Shown: positions 8,881-16,611 of the stretch, in pieces
Layout: each line of letters opens with the position of its first letter
Position numbering within the stretch: position 1 is the first letter of the stretch
NCBI RefSeq assembly: GCF_001663175.1
Contig: NZ_CP016033.1
Coordinates: forward strand, 2,294,001-2,358,000
DNA length: 64,000 nt
Direction of reading: 5' to 3'
Source: Erythrobacter neustonensis
Lineage (GTDB): Bacteria; Pseudomonadota; Alphaproteobacteria; Sphingomonadales; Sphingomonadaceae
Made by a program: the position numbers and the translations under genes
Notes under the pieces: generated by a model
Told to the model about the DNA's origin: nothing
Database searches by the model: none
Seen by the model: only the letters and a program-made list of their open reading frames with translations

Positions 8881-10677
8881 ATGCACCCCTATCGCTCGCA
8901 TACTTGCGCACAGCTTTCTTCCGCCCATGTGGGCGAGACCGTCCGGCTGTCGGGCTGGATCCACCGCAAGCGCGATCACGGCGGCGTTTTGTTCGTCGAC
9001 CTGCGCGATCATTACGGCATCACCCAGATCGTCGCCGACACCGACAGCCCGGCGCTGCCCGTGCTCGAAGGCTTGCGCGTAGAAAGCGTCATCACAATCG
9101 AAGGCAGCGTCAAGGCGCGCACCGCGGGCACGGTGAATGCGGCCCTTTCGACCGGCGAGATCGAGGTTTTCGCGCGCGGCGTGACCGTGCAGAGCGCAGC
9201 CGAAGAGCTGCCCATGCCGGTCGCCGACGAGCAGCCTTACCCTGAGGACGTGCGCCTCAAATATCGCTTCCTCGATCTGCGCCGCGAGACGCTGCACAAG
9301 AACATCATGACCCGCGTGGCGGTGATCGCCGATATGCGTCAACGCATGAACGCGGCGGGCTTCAACGAATTTTCGACCCCGATCCTGACCGCGTCGAGCC
9401 CCGAAGGTGCGCGCGACTTTCTGGTGCCCAGCCGCATCCATGCGGGCAAGTTCTACGCGCTCCCGCAGGCGCCGCAGCAGTATAAGCAGCTGCTGATGGT
9501 CGCCGGCTTCGACCGCTATTTCCAGATCGCGCCGTGCTTCCGCGACGAAGACCCGCGCGCTGACCGGCTGCCGGGCGAATTCTACCAGCTCGACCTGGAA
9601 ATGAGCTTCGTCACGCAGGAAGAAATCTGGGAGACGATGGAGCCCGTTATCCAGGGCACCTTCGCTGCCTTTGCGGGCGACAAGCACGTCACCCCGGCGG
9701 GCGAATTCCCGCGCATCCCCTATGACGAAGCGATGCTCAAATACGGCAGCGACAAGCCCGACCTGCGCAACCCGCTGATTATCAGCGATGTCTCGTCGCA
9801 CTTCACGCAGAGCGGCTTCGGCCTGTTCGAGAAGATCGTCGGCAGCGGCGGCGTGGTGCGCGTGATCCCCGCGCCCAGCACGCATGAAAAGAGCCGCAAG
9901 TTCTTCGACGAGATGAACGATTGGGCGCGGCGCGAAGGCTATGCCGGGCTGGGCTATGTCACCCGCAAGGGCGGCGAATTCGGCGGGCCGATCGCCAAGA
10001 ACCACGGCACCGAAGGCATGGAAAAGCTCTACGCCGAGCTTGGGCTGGGCGAAAACGACGGGTTGTTCTTCGCCGCGGGCAAGGAAGCCGATGCGGCCAA
10101 GCTGGCAGGCGCGGCGCGTATCCGTGTCGGCGAAGACCTCGGTCTGATCGACGAAAGCCGGTTCGAACTGTGCTGGATCGTCGATTTCCCGTTCTACGAG
10201 TGGAACGAGGACGAGAAGAAGATCGACTTCAGCCACAACCCCTTCTCGATGCCGCAGGGCGGGATCGAAGCGCTCGAAGGGCAGGACCCGCTCACCATCA
10301 AGGCCTATCAGTACGATCTGGTCTGCAACGGCTACGAGATCGCCTCAGGCTCGATCCGCAACCATCGGCCTGAAACGATGGTCAAGGCGTTCGAGATCAC
10401 CGGGCTGACGCAGGCCGATGTCGAGGAGCGCTTCGGCGGGATGTACCGCGCGTTCCAGTATGGCGCGCCGCCGCATGGCGGGATGGCCGCCGGTGTCGAC
10501 CGGGTCATCATGCTCCTGTGCGGCGCCAAGAACCTGCGCGAGATTTCGCTCTTCCCGATGAACCAGCGCGCCGAAGACCTGCTGATGGGTGCGCCTTCGC
10601 CCGCCGAACCGCGGTCTTTGCGCGATCTGCACCTGCGCGTGGTCGAGCCACAGGCCAAGCCGGTGACGAGCGCCTAA
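8881..10677 (+). CDS. aspS: Aspartyl-tRNA synthetase
   Basis: 598-residue bacterial-type class II aspartyl-tRNA synthetase. An N-terminal OB-fold anticodon-binding domain ([20 protein letters not shown]) is followed by the catalytic core. Motif 2 is at [24 protein letters not shown], split by the insertion domain from motif 3 ([14 protein letters not shown] near 535). In alphaproteobacteria such enzymes are often non-discriminating and also charge tRNA-Asn for GatCAB transamidation; that is family knowledge and cannot be proved here. The gene ends 4 bases inside the convergent amidohydrolase gene. Confidence 0.97.
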   Translation: MHPYRSHTCAQLSSAHVGETVRLSGWIHRKRDHGGVLFVDLRDHYGITQIVADTDSPALPVLEGLRVESVITIEGSVKARTAGTVNAALSTGEIEVFARGVTVQSAAEELPMPVADEQPYPEDVRLKYRFLDLRRETLHKNIMTRVAVIADMRQRMNAAGFNEFSTPILTASSPEGARDFLVPSRIHAGKFYALPQAPQQYKQLLMVAGFDRYFQIAPCFRDEDPRADRLPGEFYQLDLEMSFVTQEEIWETMEPVIQGTFAAFAGDKHVTPAGEFPRIPYDEAMLKYGSDKPDLRNPLIISDVSSHFTQSGFGLFEKIVGSGGVVRVIPAPSTHEKSRKFFDEMNDWARREGYAGLGYVTRKGGEFGGPIAKNHGTEGMEKLYAELGLGENDGLFFAAGKEADAAKLAGAARIRVGEDLGLIDESRFELCWIVDFPFYEWNEDEKKIDFSHNPFSMPQGGIEALEGQDPLTIKAYQYDLVCNGYEIASGSIRNHRPETMVKAFEITGLTQADVEERFGGMYRAFQYGAPPHGGMAAGVDRVIMLLCGAKNLREISLFPMNQRAEDLLMGAPSPAEPRSLRDLHLRVVEPQAKPVTSA

Positions 10678-11690
10678 CCGCCCTCGAGACCGGCGATGAA
10701 AGCGGCAACGTTGCGGCCCAGCGCCGCAACGTTGTAGCCGCCTTCCATCACGGCGATGGTGGGCAGGCCGGCCGCGCCGATCATCGTGCCCATGCGCTGC
10801 ATGTCCTGGGTGCTCAGCGAGAATTGCGAAATCGGGTCTTCGGCAAAGGTGTCCGCGCCGTAGCTCACGATCAGCGTGCGCGCGCCGAACCGGGCGATTG
10901 CCTCCATCGCGGTGGCAAGCACGCTTTCGTAGCTGCGCCAGTCCGTCCCGCGCGGTAGCGGCAGGTTCAAATTCGCGCCTTCGCCTTCGCCCGCACCGCG
11001 CTCATCCGCATGGCCCCAGAAATAGGGGAAATCGGTGCGCGGATCGGCATGGATCGAGGCGAAGAACACGTCGCCATCGGCGTAGAAGATGTCCTGCGTG
11101 CCGTTGCCATGATGGTAATCGACATCGAGCACCGCGACCGGCCCGGCGCCCCTCGCTACGGCCAAACGCGCCGCGATCGCCGCATTGTTGAGATAGCAAT
11201 AGCCGCCAAAATAGTCCCTTCCGGCATGATGTCCGGGCGGGCGGCACAGCGCGAACGCCTTGTCCGATCTGCCGCTGACGACCGCTTCGGCAGCAGCGAT
11301 CGCAGCCTGCGCCGCGCCATGGACCGCCTCCCACGTGCCGGCCGCAATCGGCGTCACCGTATCGAACCCGTATTGCCCGAGCTTGCCGTCGATCCGGTCG
11401 AGCGCCAGCGGCCGGCGCGCGCGCACCGGAAAGGCATAACCGATCGCATCGCCCGTCCGCCCCGCCGCCAGCCATGCCGCGTGGGCGTCCTTGAGAAAGG
11501 CGACATAGTCATGGTCGTGGACCGCCAGAATCGGCGCAAGGCCATGGTCGCCTGGGGCTTCGACAGTGCCCGCCATCGTCAGCATGTTTGCAAGCCGGGC
11601 AGGGGTCTCGGCATGATCCTCGGCCGCGCCGTTGACGAGTTCGAGAAGCGGCGCATGGCCCATCTGGGCGGGGGAGGAAAATGTCAGCAT
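10674..11690 (-). CDS. Histone deacetylase-fold protein (acetylpolyamine amidohydrolase-like)
   Basis: 338-residue zinc hydrolase of the arginase/HDAC fold. The active site is readable: His pair in [13 protein letters not shown] (154-155), zinc ligands in [12 protein letters not shown] (D191, H193), and the late GGYN loop. The N-terminus and the PFVR-type loop resemble acetylpolyamine amidohydrolases rather than acetoin-utilisation AcuC proteins. It probably removes acetyl groups from polyamines or lysine. The start MLTFSSP matches the family; a longer open frame to 11807 is Arg/Pro-rich and unlike it. The stop overlaps the aspS stop on the opposite strand by 4 bases. The polyamine genes at 23-30 kb make a polyamine substrate plausible. 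Confidence 0.88.
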   Translation of the reverse strand: MLTFSSPAQMGHAPLLELVNGAAEDHAETPARLANMLTMAGTVEAPGDHGLAPILAVHDHDYVAFLKDAHAAWLAAGRTGDAIGYAFPVRARRPLALDRIDGKLGQYGFDTVTPIAAGTWEAVHGAAQAAIAAAEAVVSGRSDKAFALCRPPGHHAGRDYFGGYCYLNNAAIAARLAVARGAGPVAVLDVDYHHGNGTQDIFYADGDVFFASIHADPRTDFPYFWGHADERGAGEGEGANLNLPLPRGTDWRSYESVLATAMEAIARFGARTLIVSYGADTFAEDPISQFSLSTQDMQRMGTMIGAAGLPTIAVMEGGYNVAALGRNVAAFIAGLEGG

Positions 11691-11895
11691 AGCCGCCACG
11701 CCTTCGCATGCGGCTGCCAATTCTGGCAAGTGCCCGCCACCCCTCGGGAAATACGACCGAACCGTATTCCGCGCGCCTTCTGCCGACACAATCGGTCGGC
11801 CAGCCACGCCTGCGCATCATGCCCACTTGCGCTGCGGCGCGGCGTTCATTAGGGCGGACGCGAACTATCTAACCCCAGTTTCAAGAGGGAATACC

Positions 11896-12132
11896 ATGAG
11901 CGATACTGCTGACCGGGTGGCGAAGATTGTCGTCGAGCATCTCGGCGTCGAGGCCGAAAAGGTCACTCAGGATGCAAGCTTCATCGATGATCTTGGCGCA
12001 GACAGCCTCGACATCGTCGAGCTGGTGATGGCCTTCGAAGAGGAATTCGGTGTCGAAATTCCCGACGATGCGGCCGAAAAGATCACCACCGTTGGTGACG
12101 CGACCAAGTACATCGAAGAACACAAGGGCTGA
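11896..12132 (+). CDS. acpP: Acyl carrier protein
   Basis: 78-residue acidic four-helix carrier protein of type II fatty acid synthesis. The 4'-phosphopantetheine attachment serine is S37 in [18 protein letters not shown] precedes the ATG by about 6 bases. It lies just before fabF in the common acpP-fabF order, with a 133-base gap holding a palindromic repeat. Confidence 0.98.
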   Translation: MSDTADRVAKIVVEHLGVEAEKVTQDASFIDDLGADSLDIVELVMAFEEEFGVEIPDDAAEKITTVGDATKYIEEHKG

Positions 12133-12162
12133 TAGCCCGACCATTCCCGTTTGCCTTGCGCT

Positions 12163-12244
12163 TGTCGAAGGGTCCATTTTGGCCGCTTGACCTGTCAGGA
12201 AAAACGGGGCTTCGACAGGCTCAGCCCGCACGGGTTGAGCCTGT
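12163..12244. repeat. REP-like palindromic element between acpP and fabF
   Basis: Two nested inverted repeats. TGTCGAAG at 12163-12170 pairs with CTTCGACA at 12210-12217. A 14-bp arm at 12215-12228 pairs with 12231-12244 with a single G-T mismatch around a 2-base centre. The core CTTCGACAGGCTCAGCCC is a type of dispersed intergenic palindrome found in many GC-rich bacterial genomes. No T run follows, so it is not a canonical terminator, though in RNA it could form a strong hairpin between the two genes. Confidence 0.65.
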
Positions 12245-12265
12245 TGTGCGTTTTGGGAGAATGAT

Positions 12266-13525
12266 ATGCGCCGTGTGGTTGTTACCGGGCTTGGGCTCGT
12301 CACCCCGCTGGGGGGCGATGTCGAAACGACTTGGGCGAACCTGATCGCCGGGGAAAGCGGGGCGGGGCAGATCACCCGTTTCGATGCCTCGAACCAGAAA
12401 TGCACCATCGCCTGCGAGGTGAAGGGCAAGGACCATCCTTGGGGTTTCGATCCTGACAAGCGCGTCGATCACAAGGTCCAGCGGCAGGTCGATCCGTTCA
12501 TCGTTTACGGCATTGATGCTGCGGGCCAGGCGCTCGAAGATGCGGGTCTGCTCGACATGACCGATGCCGAGAAGGAGCGCACCGGTTGCTCGATCGGATC
12601 GGGCATCGGCGGTTTGCCGGGGATCGAGATCGAAAGCGTCAACCTGCATGAACGCGGCCCGGGCCGGGTCAGCCCGCACTTCGTGCACGGCCGCCTGATC
12701 AACCTGATTACCGGTCAGGTGCAGATCAAATACGGCTTCATGGGCCCCAATCACGCGGTTGTTACCGCATGCTCCACCGGCGCGCATTCGATCGGCGATG
12801 CGGCGCGGATGATCATGATGGACGATGCGGACGTGATGCTGGCAGGCGGCGCGGAAAGCACCGTAAACCCGCTGGGTATCGCCGGGTTCGCGCAGGCGCG
12901 CGCGCTCAACATGAGCATGAACGATCGGCCCACCGAAGCCAGCCGCCCCTACGACAAGAACCGCGACGGTTTTGTCATGGGTGAGGGTGCGGGCGTTGTC
13001 GTGCTCGAAGAATACGAACGCGCCAAGGCGCGCGGCGCGAAGATCTATGCCGAGGTGACCGGCTATGGCCTGTCGGGCGATGCCTATCACGTCACCGCGC
13101 CGCATCCCGAAGGCCGGGGCGCGGAACTCGCGATGCGGATGGCGTTGAAGAAGGCGGGCCTGGGGCCGGGCGATATCGATTACGTCAACGCCCACGGCAC
13201 CTCGACCATGGCCGACACGATCGAACTGGCTGCGGTCAAGCGCGTGCTGGGCGATGATCTGGGCGGCGCCTCCATGTCGTCCACCAAAAGCGCGATCGGC
13301 CATCTCTTGGGCGGCGCAGGTGCGGTCGAAGCGATCTTCTGCATCCTTGCGATGCGCGACGGGATCGTTCCTCCGACGCTCAACCTCCACGACCCCGACG
13401 AGGGCACCGAAGGCATCGACCTCGTGCCGCTCAAGGCGAAAAAGCGCGAAGTGCGTGCAGTGCTGAACAATTCGTTCGGCTTCGGCGGCACCAACGCCTC
13501 GATCGTCATGCAGAAGGTCGACTGA
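12266..13525 (+). CDS. fabF: Beta-ketoacyl-ACP synthase II
   Basis: 419-residue condensing enzyme that elongates acyl-ACP with malonyl-ACP in fatty acid synthesis. The catalytic triad is intact: C169 in VVTACSTGAHSIGDA, H310 in VNAHGTSTM and H346 in SAIGHLLGGAG. The C-terminal FGFGGTN glycine loop is present. Length is typical of FabF. It lies downstream of acpP and 4 bases before mltG, so the three probably form one transcription unit. Confidence 0.97.
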   Translation: MRRVVVTGLGLVTPLGGDVETTWANLIAGESGAGQITRFDASNQKCTIACEVKGKDHPWGFDPDKRVDHKVQRQVDPFIVYGIDAAGQALEDAGLLDMTDAEKERTGCSIGSGIGGLPGIEIESVNLHERGPGRVSPHFVHGRLINLITGQVQIKYGFMGPNHAVVTACSTGAHSIGDAARMIMMDDADVMLAGGAESTVNPLGIAGFAQARALNMSMNDRPTEASRPYDKNRDGFVMGEGAGVVVLEEYERAKARGAKIYAEVTGYGLSGDAYHVTAPHPEGRGAELAMRMALKKAGLGPGDIDYVNAHGTSTMADTIELAAVKRVLGDDLGGASMSSTKSAIGHLLGGAGAVEAIFCILAMRDGIVPPTLNLHDPDEGTEGIDLVPLKAKKREVRAVLNNSFGFGGTNASIVMQKVD

Positions 13526-13529
13526 TCCG

Positions 13530-14495
13530 ATGAAGGCCGGGCGCAGCTTCGTTCTGATTGTGCTCGGCCTTGTTGTGGCCGGGGCGGTGCTCGCCTGGAC
13601 GATGCTCGGTTCTGCCAGCATCGCCAGGGAAACGCCGTTCACGATCCCTGCGGGCGCATCTGTCGGCACTGTCGCAGCCAAGCTTGAAGCGGAAGGGCTG
13701 ATCTCCTCGGCCAGCGGCTTTACCCTGCATGCGCGCATCTTTGGCAGCGACGCACCGATCCAAGCGGGCGAGTTCCTGCTGAAACCGGAGATGAGCCAAG
13801 GCGATATCCTCGCGGCGTTCCAGTCGGGTGATGTGATCCGCCGCTTCGTGACCGTGCCCGAAGGCATGCCCTCGATCCTCGTGTGGGAGCGGCTGATGGC
13901 CGAACCCCTGTTGACGGGCGAGGTGGCGGTTCCGCCCGAAGGTTCGATCCTGCCCGATACTTACGCCTTCGAACGCGGCCAGTCTCGCGCGAGCCTTGTC
14001 GAACAGATGCAGACCGCAATGGACAAGGCGGTCGCCGAGGAATGGGCCAAGCGCGCGCCCGGTATCGCGGTGAGCACGATGCGCGATGCGCTGATCCTTG
14101 CCTCGGTGGTCGAGAAGGAAACCGGCAAGCCCGATGAGCGCCGGATGGTCGCCGGGCTATATTCCAACCGCGTGCGCACGGGCATGAAGTTGCAAGCCGA
14201 TCCCACCATCATCTACCCGATCACCAAGGGCAAGCCCTTGGGCCGGCGGATCAAGCAATCCGAGATTGCGGCGGTCAACGGCTACAATACCTATACGATC
14301 GTCGGCCTTCCCGAAGGGCCGATCACCAATCCCGGGCGCGCCAGCATCGCTGCGGTCATGAATCCGGAAAAGACGGCTGCGCTGTTCATGGTCGCCGATG
14401 GCACCGGCGGACACTGGTTCGCCGATACGCTGGCCGAGCACAACGCCAACGTCGCCAAGTGGTATGCGATCCGCCGTGACCGCGGGGAAATGTAA
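13530..14495 (+). CDS. mltG: Endolytic transglycosylase MltG
   Basis: 321-residue inner-membrane lytic transglycosylase that cuts nascent peptidoglycan strands and sets glycan length. One N-terminal transmembrane helix (about 6-25) is followed by a LysM-like region and the YceG catalytic domain with glutamate E195 in ASVVEKETG. The conserved NGYNTYTIVGLPEGPI substrate loop follows. The start is 4 bases after fabF, and fabF-mltG linkage is common in alphaproteobacteria. Confidence 0.96.
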   Translation: MKAGRSFVLIVLGLVVAGAVLAWTMLGSASIARETPFTIPAGASVGTVAAKLEAEGLISSASGFTLHARIFGSDAPIQAGEFLLKPEMSQGDILAAFQSGDVIRRFVTVPEGMPSILVWERLMAEPLLTGEVAVPPEGSILPDTYAFERGQSRASLVEQMQTAMDKAVAEEWAKRAPGIAVSTMRDALILASVVEKETGKPDERRMVAGLYSNRVRTGMKLQADPTIIYPITKGKPLGRRIKQSEIAAVNGYNTYTIVGLPEGPITNPGRASIAAVMNPEKTAALFMVADGTGGHWFADTLAEHNANVAKWYAIRRDRGEM

Positions 14496-14537
14496 GGACC
14501 GCGGGGGATCGCCGACCCTTTCATCCTGACCGCCGCC

Positions 14538-15038
14538 TTGCCGGCCGATCTTGCAGGCTTTGCCGAGGGCCTGCGCCGCGCGCATTTCCCACCCGAACGC
14601 AACTTCCTGCATGCGCATGTGACGCTGTTCCACGCATTTGCCCCGTCACTGCTCGATGAATTGTGCGATTTTCTTCCCCGGCTCGCGGGCGAATACGCGC
14701 CGCCGCAGGGGCGGGTGAAGGGGATCATGGATCTCGGCAAGGGCACTGCAATCGCGCTCGACGCGCCGCAACTGCTCGAACTGCGCGCGCTTGTTGCAGA
14801 ACACTTCCACGGCAGCCTGACAGCGCAGGACCTGCACGAGCCGCGCCCGCATATCACGATCCAGAACAAGGTCGGCAAGGAGGAAGCGAGCGCGCTCCAG
14901 GCCAGCCTTGCGGCAAGCCTTGCACCGTGGCTCGACCGGCCGCCTTTCGTGTTCCCCGCGCTCGAATTGTGGCGGTATCGTGGGGGGCCGTGGGAGGCGG
15001 TCAAGACTTGCGCATTTCGCGGCCGGGCAAGGTTGTAA
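14538..15038 (+). CDS. 2'-5' RNA ligase family (2H phosphoesterase) protein
   Basis: 2H phosphoesterase-fold protein with both HxT motifs: HVT in LHAHVTLFHAF and HIT in RPHITIQNK. Relatives act on 2',3'-cyclic or 2'-5' phosphodiester RNA ends; the true substrate is unknown. The start is uncertain. TTG 14538 is the first accepted start codon, but conserved-looking sequence (ADPFILTAALP) extends upstream in frame to an ATC at 14508. That ATC sits 9 bases after AAGGA, which overlaps the mltG stop, so the native protein probably starts about 10 codons earlier, at an unusual start. It follows mltG without a gap and is probably translationally linked. Confidence 0.85.
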   Translation: MPADLAGFAEGLRRAHFPPERNFLHAHVTLFHAFAPSLLDELCDFLPRLAGEYAPPQGRVKGIMDLGKGTAIALDAPQLLELRALVAEHFHGSLTAQDLHEPRPHITIQNKVGKEEASALQASLAASLAPWLDRPPFVFPALELWRYRGGPWEAVKTCAFRGRARL

Positions 15039-15153
15039 AACAGTGCATGAAACAGGCTTGACCCCGCGCGCGCACCGCCCTAATGGCCCCCCTCGCACCG
15101 GGGAGACCCGGCGCCGGATCCGGCCTGGGACGACCCGCCGGATGCCCTCTTGG

Positions 15154-15230
15154 GGCGGAGTAGCTCAGCCGGTTAGAGCAGCGGAATCATAATCCGCGTG
15201 TCGGGGGTTCGAGTCCCTCCTCCGCTACCA
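15154..15230 (+). tRNA. tRNA-Met (CAT), elongator
   Basis: 77-base cloverleaf with encoded CCA. The acceptor arms GGCGGAG/CTCCGCT allow one G-T pair, and the D-arm holds AGCTCAGCCGGTTAGAGC. The anticodon stem GCGGA/TCCGC encloses loop ATCATAA with anticodon CAT, and the T-arm holds GGTTCGAGTCC. It lacks the three consecutive G-C pairs at the base of the anticodon stem that mark the initiator tRNA, so it is read as elongator Met. A tilS-modified Ile(CAT) identity is less likely from the body sequence. Confidence 0.95.
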
Positions 15231-15523
15231 ACTTCATTCTTGGCGCGAGATCATGGAAAGCGGTCCTGCGCGGCAGCGCTCGACCTAGCGTCCAAAGTTC
15301 CGATTATCACGATTTTCATCGCGCTCGGTTAGTGCGTCATTGGGTGCCCAAAGGCGGGGTTTGGGAGCCTTGCCCCAAGCGGGACTGTGATGCCTGCCAT
15401 GCGGGGGCGTCGGGCGTCGACGCCATGGTGTTCAAACCGATCGCCGGGGCGGAGGATATCGTCGAAAATGCCGCAGCACCCTCGCACGAAATGGCTCCGC
15501 CCGGGCTATCGCATTGCCGGCGC
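15231..15523. other. Intergenic stretch with no recognisable gene
   Basis: Nearly 300 bases between the tRNA and the coiled-coil gene. Open frames here lack family resemblance, Shine-Dalgarno sequences and the codon bias of neighbours. No convincing hairpin, repeat or promoter was seen. Confidence 0.5.
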
Positions 15524-15865
15524 TTACTTGCGGTTCTTGCGCGCCGCGTAGCGCGCATCGCGTGCCGCTTTGAGCTCGGCCTCGGTTTTCTTCGGCTGGT
15601 TCGCCTTCAGCAATGCCGCCTCGGCAGCGGCACGCTTTTCCTCGGCGAGGCGCTTCTTTTCTTCGCGTGCGGCCTGGAGCTTCTCCGCCTTTTCGCGGGC
15701 AGCCGCTTCGCGCGCAGCCTCGCGCTTGGCCTGCCGTGCCGCGCGCTCGGCGATTTCGGCTTCGCTGAGACGCGGGGCCTGCTTCAGCGTTTCCAGAGCC
15801 TTCTGCTTGGCCTTCAGCGATGCTGCGGCGCGGTCCTGAAAGCTGGGAAGTTTGTAACCACTCAT
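15524..15865 (-). CDS. Ala/Lys/Glu-rich coiled-coil protein (DUF6481-like)
   Basis: 113-residue protein, almost wholly a charged A/K/E/R coiled coil (about 15-105), framed by an N-terminal SGYKLPSFQDRAAASLKAKQ and a C-terminal AARDARYAARKNRK. Both ends resemble the DUF6481 family of sphingomonads as I recall it. The function is unknown and nucleic-acid or ribosome association is only a guess from charge. AGGAG 10 bases before the ATG fixes the start; a longer open frame of 18 extra codons has no such signal. Confidence 0.8.
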   Translation of the reverse strand: MSGYKLPSFQDRAAASLKAKQKALETLKQAPRLSEAEIAERAARQAKREAAREAAAREKAEKLQAAREEKKRLAEEKRAAAEAALLKANQPKKTEAELKAARDARYAARKNRK

Positions 15866-15935
15866 TTGTCGTATTCTCCTGCGGCTCCGCGCGATGCACA
15901 GGGCGGGCAAAGGTTTCAATCAATTTCGGACCGCA

Positions 15936-16130
15936 TCATTCGGTGGTGATAAGCGGGCCTGCGCTCCACGCACACGCCGCGGCAGCACCCAGCTGGCGCT
16001 GGAATAGGCCGATCTGGCCTGCAATGCGAGATGCGGTTGCGATATGCTTGCGCCGAAATTCCGCGCTGGTTGCGCTGGCGGCGCGCATCAGAGCGGACTG
16101 GTGCGCGGCATATTCGAAATTGATATCCAT
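15936..16130 (-). CDS. Small hypothetical protein
   Basis: 64-residue protein without recognised family. It reads as soluble and helical (HQSALMRAASATSAEF, then KHIATASRIAGQIGLFQRQLG), ends in a short Ala/Trp-rich tail, and has normal codon bias for this genome. A partial GAGACCGG precedes the ATG. It may share a transcript with the next small gene upstream (16190-16396). A longer in-frame reading to 16505 exists but looks non-coding. Confidence 0.5.
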   Translation of the reverse strand: MDINFEYAAHQSALMRAASATSAEFRRKHIATASRIAGQIGLFQRQLGAAAACAWSAGPLITTE

Positions 16131-16189
16131 GTCCGGTCTCGCTTGTGCTTGGTTGGGGGAAGGGGCGGCGTGCCCCGCAAATGCCTGCA

Positions 16190-16396
16190 TCAATCGACCA
16201 TCGCCGCGACGATCCCGCGAAGATCGCGGGCAGTCAGAAAGGCGTAGGGGTGATGCTGGCTGGTGCGGTGCGTGGCATGGGCCGCGAGGCTGCGGTTGGT
16301 GGCGACGCGGTTTGCATTTGCGCCAGTGGTCATAAATGTCATGAATTCTCTGAAATAAGATTGTGCACGCTCGGGCCAATCCCGGCGCGCTGCCAT
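16190..16396 (-). CDS. Small hypothetical protein
   Basis: 68-residue His/Arg/Ala-rich protein, unrecognised. The segment NRSLAAHATHRTSQHHPYAFLTARDLRGIVAAM looks like a real folded sequence. No Shine-Dalgarno is seen at the first ATG; the internal MTFMTTGANANRV, 18 codons later, has AGAGAATTC before it and may be the true start. Codon use changes from AT-richer at the 5' end to typical at the 3' end. It lies 59 bases upstream of the other small gene on the same strand. Confidence 0.45.
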   Translation of the reverse strand: MAARRDWPERAQSYFREFMTFMTTGANANRVATNRSLAAHATHRTSQHHPYAFLTARDLRGIVAAMVD

Positions 16397-16611
16397 GCTG
16401 CTGGAAAGGGAAGATGAGGCACCGCAAAAAAGCGGTCTTGTCGCTGCCGGGCAAATCAGGCCCGGCGCAAGAACGCCATCGGGCGCCAATCAAATTCCGT
16501 CGCAAGCGACGTGAAGCAATAAGTATCTAAGCCAATATCGCGAAATTGCAAGTTTTTTGCGCGTCGCCGGCGCTGCGTGGCCTTGATCGCCGCCGCAGCG
16601 CTTGGGCAAAA

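Noticed and set aside
8800..10236. Very long open frame antisense to aspS (478 codons)
   Set aside because: It mirrors the GC3-rich codon pattern of aspS, has His/Arg/Asp-rich composition without family motifs, and the plus strand is an unmistakable synthetase. Similar antisense frames opposite most genes here were dismissed for the same reason.
15154..15230. Initiator tRNA-fMet or lysidine tRNA-Ile identity
   Set aside because: The anticodon stem GCGGA/TCCGC lacks the initiator G-C triplet, and the body resembles alphaproteobacterial elongator tRNA-Met.
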